Of a stretch of 64,000 nucleotides of DNA, positions 55,797 through 64,000 are shown piece after piece. Below the pieces are notes generated by a model that did no database searches, was not told where the DNA came from, and saw only the letters and a program-made list of their open reading frames with translations. Origin of the DNA: Asparagopsis taxiformis (lineage: Eukaryota > Rhodophyta > Florideophyceae > Bonnemaisoniales > Bonnemaisoniaceae); contig JALQPE010002214.1 in the NCBI GenBank assembly GCA_030407315.1, forward strand, positions 62,001-126,000. Direction: 5' to 3'. Every line of letters starts with the position of its first letter. Within the stretch, counting starts at the first letter, position 1. A program made the translations under genes and the position numbers.

Positions 55797-58745
55797 CTAC
55801 TCTAGTTGCATTGAATGCTCGAAGCACTCCTTAGAACATGACCACTTCTCGCATCGGTTAGCTAGACCAAGTACTCGCTTCCCATACTCACAGGGAGAAT
55901 GAATATATTTTCCACACATATCACACCGGTGACTTGTCATTGCAAAATGGCCATCAGGCATCAATGCAAGAACATTGCAGCGGTCACTGAGAATACAGTT
56001 GGTTCTGGTTGTGGTTTGCCCATCGGTAGGAGTTCTTGGACTAGTCTCTATCGGACAATTAGCCTCTTCGCCTAACCTTTTCTTCGAAGCAGTTCCACTT
56101 GAGGTTTCAGCACTATTCTTCTTGAGCCTCTTACTTTTTCGTACTGAATTCAGTTTTGGTCCTTTTGGTTCTAGATTGCGTTTTTGAAGCTCATTGGGAC
56201 AGATATCTGTAGATAATACTGCCTCCGATGAAAGTGGAGTATCTCGACTAGCCAATCCCTCCACCTCCTTCTCAACTTTCTCAGCACAACCTCGAGACCT
56301 TCCACAACCAGGTAAGACCGTATTCGGCTCCCGACAAACCTGATCCGGTGATTGATGAACATTTTCCGTAGATGCTTCCCTGACTCTTCCTTCACTTCGA
56401 AGGGTTAAATTTGACGTTGATTTTTTCTTCATGAGGTCAGCAGCAACTTTTGCAAGCCTTTCCTTTCCCAATGACAAGCACAATTGGTCTTTTTCGATTA
56501 AGATAGCCTCACGGGAAGTTTGTAGGCATGCTAGACCTGTTGTCAACGTTCCTGCATAAGGATCACAGACGATGCCACCGGAAGGACAGAATGAAGTTAA
56601 CAATTCCTGCAACAGGTCTATATTTTTCTCCTCCACACGAACAATTTTCCTTGAATGAATATGCTGAAGCTTAGCTTTAGGGACAGGAACGCCATCTATA
56701 ATGTTGAACTTCCTGCTATGAGAGCAATTGATTAGCTGATACGGACAGTCGAAATCTATGGCACGAGAACCATCCCTGACCTTTCCAGGGGCATATGCCA
56801 AAAGAATAAAGTCCACAGCACATTGAGGCATCTTGAGACGACCATTTCGCCGTATAGTCTTAGTATCTTTGGCCACGACAATTGGGTAATTTAAAACCTG
56901 AAAGCCATTAGAAGAGAAGGACGCGAACCATCTTGGAAAAGTTTGCCAGCTAGTGAACATGACAACCGAACCTTCTGGACATAGAAGTCTCCTTGAAAAC
57001 TGTGTGAAAGCAGTGATTTCTTTGTCGTCCAGAAAGTCGTCATAGGTAGATCCAGCTCCGGAGGCAGATACGTTCTGAAGTGAATATGGAGGGTCTGTAA
57101 GAATTGTTGACACTCTGCCTTTCAACGACTCGTATGTTCCGCTGTGTTTCTCGAAGTGTTGCCACTCCATTGCAAAACACTTCATCCCTGCATTCTCTAG
57201 GACACTTTCCACATCCGCTATTTCTTCTGTTAGAGCTGAAACGAGTTGTGGGCTTCGATGTTCTCTGTCTCCTGACGTTAAATTAGAACAATCATTACTT
57301 GAAGCTTCTGGAATGGAAGAACAATTTGAGCGCTTGTCAGAATGAGCCAAAACTTTTCTGCTTCCGAGCGCGCCATAGTTTGCTTCTGATGCTTCAAGTT
57401 TTGAATCGTCTACTCCACATTCCGTTGGTAGATGACCATGTACTGAATGATTTCCAGTGTTGGAGGGAGAGGGCTCATTTTCTTCACTATACACATCGTT
57501 CAACGGAGAGCCCTTTCTAGTCTCAGTATCTTTGTTCTGTCCTGTAGACGAACAGTCCATATCTCCTCGGAATTTGAGGAGCTTCTGATGCGCAACAGCG
57601 GGACATGACAATTTGAACGCTTTGTAGAAAGCAGGTAGCGGTTCAAGGAGATTTCCGAAATTAGCGGCTATTTCTTCATCAAATAGTTGTGTTCTTTCCG
57701 CGTTCCTTCGCATAACCTCCATCTCTTTCGGCCATAATACCGTCTCCATAAGCTTCTCGAATTTGCGCACTTCTTGTACAGCTGCACTCGCAGCGAGGAA
57801 CTGTTCAGTGAGTACGGACGGCTTCATTGGACCATACCCGGATGACCGAGAAATCTCTCGAATGCGCCACAGCGAGTTCAGCTGAGCTGCCTCTCCGTCT
57901 GGACCTTCTGCATTCATGAAGGGAGTAGACCCCTTCAACGTTGAAGAAGAAATTAAGTTGCGGTATATCCTTGAGTCAACGGCAGCATTTTTTGAGTGTT
58001 TTGAGTTAGTCTTGTAGTGAATGCGCATGGCCAACTCCTTGTTCTCTTCATTCACAATTTTTCCAATTGTATCTATAACAGACTGAGGTAACCTTATAAC
58101 GCAGCCTGCCAGCTGCTTAATAGTTGAGGTACAAGCTTCCTTGCTTCCGGAATAATAAATTGCAAGTTCTATTGGTTTGGCTTTTCTGTTCAGTTTCGCG
58201 CTCAATGTGGTATAGTCTTGTTTGAGATTTTTCAACACGTCGTACTGTGTTGGGATGACGACGAAGTCGTCGACATTTTTCTGGTTACATGCTCTGGCAA
58301 AAGCGCGAAGTGCGGCCATTGAAGCAGACGTTTTGAGTATCGTAACAGTCCATGAGAAACCCGCCCATTTTGCTGGATCCTTACATATAAGTTTCTGCAA
58401 CGCCGTCAAACGGTGCTCACCGTCCACTATTCCATACCACAGTTCTCTTTTTCTCACTTCCTTAATGGCATCCTCTTCACTCCCCATCTTTTCCCTAAAG
58501 TATTCCAGAGGATATGAGGCGTACACACCTTCTAGCCTGATGGCATATGCCATTGACCCTCCTGTTGTCAAACCTCCTAGCTCCTCAAAAATGTTGCAAA
58601 GAACTTCAACACATCCGTCCACGATATTCCTAATTCGTGTGAACGGTAAACATGACATTGGATCTAGGCTCTGCGCAGTTGCTCCCTCTAGTAATTGAGC
58701 GAAATGCTCTTTCGCTGAGTTCATCCTTTGCAGATTAGATCCCAA
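55797..58745 (-). CDS. ParB-like / DNA methyltransferase / Cys-His-rich protein of transposon Z
   Basis: 982 residues, uninterrupted. Near 100-135 a ParB/Srx-type motif is visible (WYGIVDGEHRLTAL). Residues 390-500 are low-complexity linker. A beta-class amino-methyltransferase follows, with motif IV DPPY at 551-554 and SAM-binding motif I DPYAGT at 728-733. The order and spacing resemble the X enzyme (LLCPEGSVVMFTS versus LLRPGGHGIVFCS). A basic stretch with RKSKRLKK could be a nuclear signal. The tail has CDMCGKYIHSPC and CEKWSCSKEC, a treble-clef-like zinc-binding module. ParB plus methyltransferase fusions are familiar from bacteria and phages, so horizontal origin is plausible. DPPY favours N6-adenine methylation. 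The gene is divergent from the transposase candidate, with 1.8 kb between them. The 381 bp between the left repeat and the stop (55416-55796) hold no gene. Confidence 0.9.
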   Translation of the reverse strand: MGSNLQRMNSAKEHFAQLLEGATAQSLDPMSCLPFTRIRNIVDGCVEVLCNIFEELGGLTTGGSMAYAIRLEGVYASYPLEYFREKMGSEEDAIKEVRKRELWYGIVDGEHRLTALQKLICKDPAKWAGFSWTVTILKTSASMAALRAFARACNQKNVDDFVVIPTQYDVLKNLKQDYTTLSAKLNRKAKPIELAIYYSGSKEACTSTIKQLAGCVIRLPQSVIDTIGKIVNEENKELAMRIHYKTNSKHSKNAAVDSRIYRNLISSSTLKGSTPFMNAEGPDGEAAQLNSLWRIREISRSSGYGPMKPSVLTEQFLAASAAVQEVRKFEKLMETVLWPKEMEVMRRNAERTQLFDEEIAANFGNLLEPLPAFYKAFKLSCPAVAHQKLLKFRGDMDCSSTGQNKDTETRKGSPLNDVYSEENEPSPSNTGNHSVHGHLPTECGVDDSKLEASEANYGALGSRKVLAHSDKRSNCSSIPEASSNDCSNLTSGDREHRSPQLVSALTEEIADVESVLENAGMKCFAMEWQHFEKHSGTYESLKGRVSTILTDPPYSLQNVSASGAGSTYDDFLDDKEITAFTQFSRRLLCPEGSVVMFTSWQTFPRWFASFSSNGFQVLNYPIVVAKDTKTIRRNGRLKMPQCAVDFILLAYAPGKVRDGSRAIDFDCPYQLINCSHSRKFNIIDGVPVPKAKLQHIHSRKIVRVEEKNIDLLQELLTSFCPSGGIVCDPYAGTLTTGLACLQTSREAILIEKDQLCLSLGKERLAKVAADLMKKKSTSNLTLRSEGRVREASTENVHQSPDQVCREPNTVLPGCGRSRGCAEKVEKEVEGLASRDTPLSSEAVLSTDICPNELQKRNLEPKGPKLNSVRKSKRLKKNSAETSSGTASKKRLGEEANCPIETSPRTPTDGQTTTRTNCILSDRCNVLALMPDGHFAMTSHRCDMCGKYIHSPCEYGKRVLGLANRCEKWSCSKECFEHSMQLE

Positions 58746-60561
58746 TCAATCTCTGCAACAGCAAAGATTCTTGAAGTTGTTCTCCAGGAACTCGGTAGGT
58801 GTAGGTGATGCTTGTACTCTTGTGCTTCTCTTGCTCTTGAATAAAATGTAGAGATTCAGGATCCTAAAAGAGAAGAATTCAAGTAGAAGTGTCTCGTTGA
58901 TCTTTTCTGGATCTGTGAAAGACTTATTTGTGTTTTCACGAGCTTTCGAATCGCAAAAAGCTTGCTAGGAAACTGTAGAAAACAATTATTCGAGGAGATC
59001 CAAGATGCTTGAAAGGAAAGATAGGGTATGAATATTATCTCAGGAATTGAACTGAAATCCTTCCGATACTTCTCTGGATGTCAGCACCGTATCAACTGAT
59101 TGGAATCATCATAGAGTGAAATTTGGCTGTTTGTAAAGTGCAATTTATGAGCTACAGAGCTGCTTTCGTTAACTGCGATGTCACCGAATATCAGAAACAG
59201 AGAACAACACGCTCCGTTAAGAAAGCTGATTTCGTTGAATAACACCTAGTATTCAAGGAGAACTTCAATGGTTGATATAGCCCCACACAATTAATTGAAA
59301 TTTAAAGTATCTGCACAGCCTTTCTATTTGTAAATTCTGTCCATCATGTGATCGAATACTGGGAGACAAAAATACCTTTCGGATTGGAAAGAGCTCTAAG
59401 AGATGTTGGCCTGTGAACATTTTCGACGGGTCACATGCTCCTGTACGTAATATCACGTGAGACACATACGTGTCTTCAAAATAGAATGGAAAACTAAAGC
59501 ACAGGCCAAGTATCCATGAATAAGTAGAACAGCACAGTTCCATTTAGGGTTATGAACAGTTCGTCATTGGTTGGACCAATAGTAACTTACACCAGATTCC
59601 TCATTTTGAAGCGATCTTATATCCATGAATTTTTTTCTGTCATACATTTCTATCATACTTCGTCATGACAGTTGGAAGGCCGCAGCTTTTCAACTTTCTT
59701 ATACCTCAGAGAGCATGTAGTAGCACGAAAAGTTTATCATATCCGGTGTAATTCCCATTACATGACCATATGAGGTTTAGTATGCCTCTCGTACAGTGGA
59801 GCTGTTGCGAGTCATGACGCAAGCTTCCTCTAGTTATCGATTGCAAGCATTGTTGTCTCGCGTGTGCCCCACCAAAAACATAACTTTTCAGACAGACCTG
59901 ACCTACAGGCCGCAACCTGTAAACAGGTCTTGGATGGTCAACTGTCAGAAGGTAGACAGGTCACTGTTGGCATGAACGGTCACTAAAGCTCGAGTGTCAC
60001 TTGAATGCGGTGATATTATGTATCAGTTTCAAGAGAAACAGCTAGTAAACAGGCTGTTTCGTTTGGAATTGGAATACAATAATTATGTGAACGCTGACTC
60101 GCTGATACATTACGCGGGATCGGAGGATATCGAAACAATATGTTTCTGAGTGAAGATATTTCGGACATCTAGTGCGGCCATCTCTTTAAAAAATCATCGG
60201 CTGTCTATACGTTTCTCTTCCGCATGGAACCTAAATCTTCCCCTGCTTCTTCGACGCAGAGTATTGCATTCAGCCTGAAATGCAGTGTCAGGATACTGGT
60301 AAAAAGCCGTTGGATTCAAGGGCGTTTCGTTTCGAGTTCTAGACTGGTCTAGTTTCTTAAAGCTCGTCCTGCCATGAATGAAATTCTGTAACGAAACTAT
60401 TATCATCTTCCCTTCTACCACTATTTAAGACTTCTCATTCGTTCATCAAAACATCTGAAGTTGAACTGATAAAAGAAGATACCCAAAGAAAAGAGGCCGA
60501 ATGAGGACAGCGAAAAGAGGGAGAAGGGCTTTATTCTCCACCAGAGTTAGTTATTACCAGG
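58746..60561. other. Divergent intergenic region of Z
   Basis: AT-rich, no gene seen; short minus frames at 59265-59543 and 59706-59915 have no support. It should contain both promoters. Confidence 0.6.
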
Positions 60562-62688
60562 ATGGGTCTCTCTGAGCTGAAAATCAAACGTTTACGGAAT
60601 GCGAATGAATCAATGGACCTCAATATATCCGAATGGAAGTGCTGCAAGGGAAAACGCTGCTTCACTAGAGTGAATCAGGTGTATTTCAAAGCACAAAGGA
60701 AAAGGTTCTTCGAAATGACTCAGGCACAGCGAAAACTATCATTGATATCCATGCTAAGGATTGTTGATACGAACAACATAACAAAGCAGAGATATTTCTT
60801 TGATGGTCTTCAAGTATGTTCCAGGTTCCTGGAGGTTGGATTTGGGATGTCTAGATTTCTACAATGTGCAGTCAAAGAAACTCCCAAATCTTCCGGCTCG
60901 AAATCGATCATACGTATGCCTATTCTAGGCGCGAAACAAACCGCTAGAGATTCCATAAGATCGTTTCTCGAATATCTTGCAGAGTGCACTGCCAACAAAA
61001 TGCCGGACTGCAGCCAACTACATCTACCGTATTTTGAGAAGAAGCATGTGTATGAACGTTTCGAGATGCAATGGAGAGAACAAGACGGTACAGGAAACAT
61101 TCTAGCTGTTCCTACTTACGCGTATTTTATCACCGTGTGGCAATCATATTGCCAGGATATCAAGTGCAGGCGGGTACATCGATTCTCAAAGTGTGACGTG
61201 TGTGAACAACTAAGGCAACAACTAGCAGATGCAGGAATAGATCGCTTAAAGACTGACGCGCTCCGTGAACTACAAAAGAAGCATCATCAATTCGTTGAAA
61301 AGGAACGGTTACAGTATTACAAGAACAGAGAACTGGCAAGAAAATTACCAAAGAAGTTTGCGAGCATCATCATAGACGGAGCATCCCAAAGCGCTTATGG
61401 ACTTCCGCATTGGCCATATGAAACAAAGGCAACACAACGGGGTCACAAAATTGGTGTACACCTCACAGGCATACTGGAGCACGCGTCTCCGAATAAGCTT
61501 ACACTGTTAACTATGACGGACGAGCACAAAACAGGCGCTAACCACGTTATTGAAGCACTACATAGATGGCTATCCCGGAAAGAGATGGAGGGGAGACTAC
61601 CAGATGTTTTATTTGTTCAGGTCGACAATTGTACGCGTGAGAATAAGAATCGGTACTTCTTTTCTTACATAGAATGCCTCGTGGCACTGGAAGTGTTTTC
61701 AGAGATACAAGTGTCATTTTTACCTGTAGGTCATACCCACGAGGATATCGACCAAAGCTTTTCCTGTACCTCCAAACGGCTCAAGACCCACTCTGCAGTT
61801 ACCTTGCAGGATTTAATTCATGAGCTGTCATGTTCATATACTCCCCAGCCTCATGTCAGCCATATGTTGCATGTCATAAATCTGTCGTCTCTTTTCGAAC
61901 AGTCTCACTGCCTCGCTAACGTGCCCCCATTTTCGCACTTCAGGTACTTCCGCTTTTCTAAGGAGGCTGGAGAACCAAGAAGTCGATATGAAAGGTCCAG
62001 AACTACTGTCTCTGTTAAAGAGGCTTGTCAGCTTGAATGGAACTATTTGCATTCAGATAAGTCAGGGGGATTCCTAAAGTTCACACCGGATATTTTCTCA
62101 GCTCCTCCAACATTTACCACTCCCCCAGAAAACTTTCTCGAAGTACGCCGTGGTATCTTCTCTGCGGAGTCTCGAATTGCTAGCAAAGTCAAGATGGATG
62201 AGCTTGAGAAGCTTGTTGATACGATTTACAAACCAAGAAAGGATCCTATGCACTGGAGCAAGAGTTCATCTCCAGAATCAGTTTTACAGTTAAAATGCTC
62301 GCGTAAGAGGGATGGAATGATTACGACTGAAGGCAGTGACACTGAGGAAGAATCCGTCATTGATTATAGCTACTCTATTGATGATATGATTGCAATTCGA
62401 ACTGATGATGAGAGCTGCCCTTTCTGGCTTGCTTCCGTTGATGGAGTTATTGCGAATGGGGATGGTCTTATCCATCGACTGAAAATCGTGTGGCTAGAAG
62501 CTTACGGTAACAAGAAAGATCCACACCTTTCGAAATATAGGCGAGCAATTCTGAGCAACAACAAGGAGTGGACGGCAGAAATTAGTTCCAATACCGTCTT
62601 GGCGCGTTTAACAAAATTGCGACGAGACAATCGTCTTTCAACTGATGACTCAAAGCGAATCAAAGAATCTCTATCCACCTGTCTGTAG
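60562..62688 (+). CDS. DUF7869-like transposase candidate of Z
   Basis: 708 residues, uninterrupted. N-terminal Cys motifs (CCKGKRC at about 27-33; CDVCEQ at about 211) suggest zinc binding. The core carries three acidic positions spaced like an RNase H-fold DDE enzyme: ASIIIDGASQSAYG (D272), FVQVDNCTRENKNR (D355) and FLPVGHTHEDIDQSFS (E394/D395/D397). The DN-x4-KN and GHTHEDIDQ motifs are what I associate with DUF7869 proteins, common in algae, oomycetes and corals and usually annotated without function. Its position between long inverted repeats makes a transposase role likely, but that is inference. The start ATG at 60562 follows an AT-rich leader. Confidence 0.78.
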   Translation: MGLSELKIKRLRNANESMDLNISEWKCCKGKRCFTRVNQVYFKAQRKRFFEMTQAQRKLSLISMLRIVDTNNITKQRYFFDGLQVCSRFLEVGFGMSRFLQCAVKETPKSSGSKSIIRMPILGAKQTARDSIRSFLEYLAECTANKMPDCSQLHLPYFEKKHVYERFEMQWREQDGTGNILAVPTYAYFITVWQSYCQDIKCRRVHRFSKCDVCEQLRQQLADAGIDRLKTDALRELQKKHHQFVEKERLQYYKNRELARKLPKKFASIIIDGASQSAYGLPHWPYETKATQRGHKIGVHLTGILEHASPNKLTLLTMTDEHKTGANHVIEALHRWLSRKEMEGRLPDVLFVQVDNCTRENKNRYFFSYIECLVALEVFSEIQVSFLPVGHTHEDIDQSFSCTSKRLKTHSAVTLQDLIHELSCSYTPQPHVSHMLHVINLSSLFEQSHCLANVPPFSHFRYFRFSKEAGEPRSRYERSRTTVSVKEACQLEWNYLHSDKSGGFLKFTPDIFSAPPTFTTPPENFLEVRRGIFSAESRIASKVKMDELEKLVDTIYKPRKDPMHWSKSSSPESVLQLKCSRKRDGMITTEGSDTEEESVIDYSYSIDDMIAIRTDDESCPFWLASVDGVIANGDGLIHRLKIVWLEAYGNKKDPHLSKYRRAILSNNKEWTAEISSNTVLARLTKLRRDNRLSTDDSKRIKESLSTCL

Positions 62689-62815
62689 CATGTAACTTTT
62701 GGATTAAATTTCCTCTTGTTCTTCTTTAGAGCGCGCGTTCTGTATTTACCTCCTACGTAAGCGCTTCGAAATCTACTACACAAACTATGTATACCATAGA
62801 CATATCTTAATCTGT

Positions 62816-63297
62816 GCACGACTGCTATTGCGCTTACATACGTGCACGTACACTCCAACCGTCTTTCCCTTTCCGTTTAGCTGCTTTGTTTGGCGTTTCA
62901 GCTGTGCAAGTGTAAACCCCGAAGCCTACAGAACTGTACAGCTGAACGTTTGCGGCACCTGTGTGTACACGTCTATGAAACTATAGCTTGGATAGACATT
63001 TGAGGGGTCGCTATAGCGACACCCAGTTCCTATTTTGACGGCGGTCTGGTACTTTCCGCTTGTGTACACATTCTTGACGGACTTCAATTGCATACTATGA
63101 GTACGCTACACGAAGGAGTGCCAGCCGTTACACTTCGTGCTAGATGAAGTTCAGAACCTCGTGAACGTGCTACTGCCTGCGGTTGGGCCCATCGGCTTGG
63201 CTGACAGGAGCCATTCAGTTGATTTCCCTTGCCCAGCTTCACCATTTCTCCTTTCTTATAAAATAAGTGCAGTTGTTGTACACCCATTGGTAGGATG
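62816..63297. repeat. Inner inverted repeat remnant plus about 450-bp insertion in the right arm of Z
   Basis: 62816-62842 is the reverse complement of 55420-55446, then homology stops and resumes at about 63298. The extra segment contains the palindrome GTCGCTATAGCGAC (63007-63020). No coding potential. Confidence 0.7.
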
Positions 63298-64000
63298 AAT
63301 CTTACCTATAGATACTGTGCAGGTTCAATTGAACTTGCACCAAATCAGAACAGTCAAACCAACATTAGGAAATGAAGATGAAGCTATAGTCAAATCTATA
63401 CATGCATATGGTATACTCCATACAAGTTGAATATTACTTCTGTTACCACTAGAAATCTTCTACGGCATTTCATTGTTCAGGTATCATCATATAATGCATA
63501 CCGCAAACGTACCCGTGCAGTTTGAATACGGACTTGTAGTGATGTATATCAACCTCCGAACATGGTAGCCATCCTCCAAACTCTATTCTACCAACAGAAA
63601 AGCTTCATTCATTGGCGGTCAGTGTACAGTGTACCTTGTCACACAACGGAGCACCTCGAGGTGCTCGTGCGATGTTATACGATCGTATAACATCAATGAT
63701 GTGCACGACTCATTGAACAGTGAACAGCCCCGTCTTGTGCTCAGCCTATGATAGTAATGTGACAGCTGTACCCGTTTGAAATATCATTTCTTCCCTATCA
63801 TACGTGTCCTCATAGCGCAACACTACTACACACTACATACTGACTGCATTATTCCCCTGTGATACAGGATGTTAAACACTGGTATTTAAAGCGGCAGTCT
63901 ACCGCTGCTGGCAGACTCCCCATGTATCCAGCAGGTTTGCCCGCATCAAATAATCAGTCGGAAATCCTTGTGGCATCTGTCTACATAGCCACTGACTTAA
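63298..64000 (-). repeat. Right long inverted repeat of transposon Z (cut by window edge)
   Basis: Reverse complement of 54713-55415. The 18-bp palindrome is at 63649-63666 and the 24-bp palindrome at 63671-63694. Confidence 0.95.

Larger units (their letters stand above)
54713..64000. mobile_element. Transposon Z: long inverted repeats, DUF7869-like gene and ParB-DNA methyltransferase gene
   Basis: Two divergent genes sit between inverted repeats of at least 703 bp. The right repeat is cut by the window edge, and the left probably starts near 53860. 27 bp of inner inverted repeat (55420-55446 versus 62816-62842) show that the repeat originally extended further in and that 62843-63297 was later inserted (or lost on the left). 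The transposase candidate is the 60562 gene. Superfamily not assigned. Confidence 0.82.

Overview
The window is eukaryotic: intron-poor genes, several Ty3/gypsy and Ty1/copia elements, GT-AG intron signals, and NB-ARC/WD40/TIR, SET and chromodomain proteins. My best guess is a TE-rich red macroalga (florideophyte, Chondrus-like). That is inference from architecture and style; an oomycete or another alga is not excluded. I see no rRNA, tRNA or CRISPR. Much of the window is a stack of nested mobile elements.

Layout. 1-1094: 3' end of a Ty3/gypsy chromovirus (+) and its LTR. 1524-5714 (-): an NB-ARC-WD40-TIR immune-type gene cut off at its 5' end by the LTR of a second gypsy element, here called B. 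Gypsy B (-) is scattered. Its 3' LTR (5720-5973 plus 11898-12003) is split by a complete young gypsy element, N (5974-11897, TSD ACATC). Its integrase is split by a 16,984-bp transposon, X (13079-30062, 34-bp TIRs, TSD TT). Its upstream part is cut by copia sequence at 30820. 30820-45522: a degraded copia 3' half (+), then tail-to-tail with it a tandem array of two copia internal regions sharing three LTRs (-). 48027-48630: a second copy of the X left end, about 98% identical. 48631-53860: a CpG-rich block with one large unrecognised coiled-coil gene broken by two frameshifts. 54713-64000: a transposon with about 0.7-kb inverted repeats, Z, which runs off the right edge.

Most notable are two unrelated DNA transposons that each carry a beta-class DPPY DNA methyltransferase. 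X carries a Plavaka/CACTA-like transposase, a coiled-coil accessory protein, a DNA methyltransferase-SET fusion flanked by inverted repeat arrays, and a microexon gene whose eight introns look like tandem paralogues. Z carries a DUF7869-like transposase candidate divergent from a gene with a ParB-like N-terminus, a DNA methyltransferase and a Cys/His-rich tail. I propose that these are transposon-borne epigenetic modifiers, comparable in principle to TET/JBP genes in fungal KDZ transposons and the rotifer N4CMT-chromodomain enzyme. That role is inference; the domains and element boundaries are visible in the sequence.

A further strong observation is in the gypsy N leader: five hairpins whose stems differ by compensatory changes while a 13-nt loop is conserved. 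Many large reading frames are interrupted by 1-nt indels, mostly in homopolymers, so either recent decay or long-read assembly error should be kept in mind.
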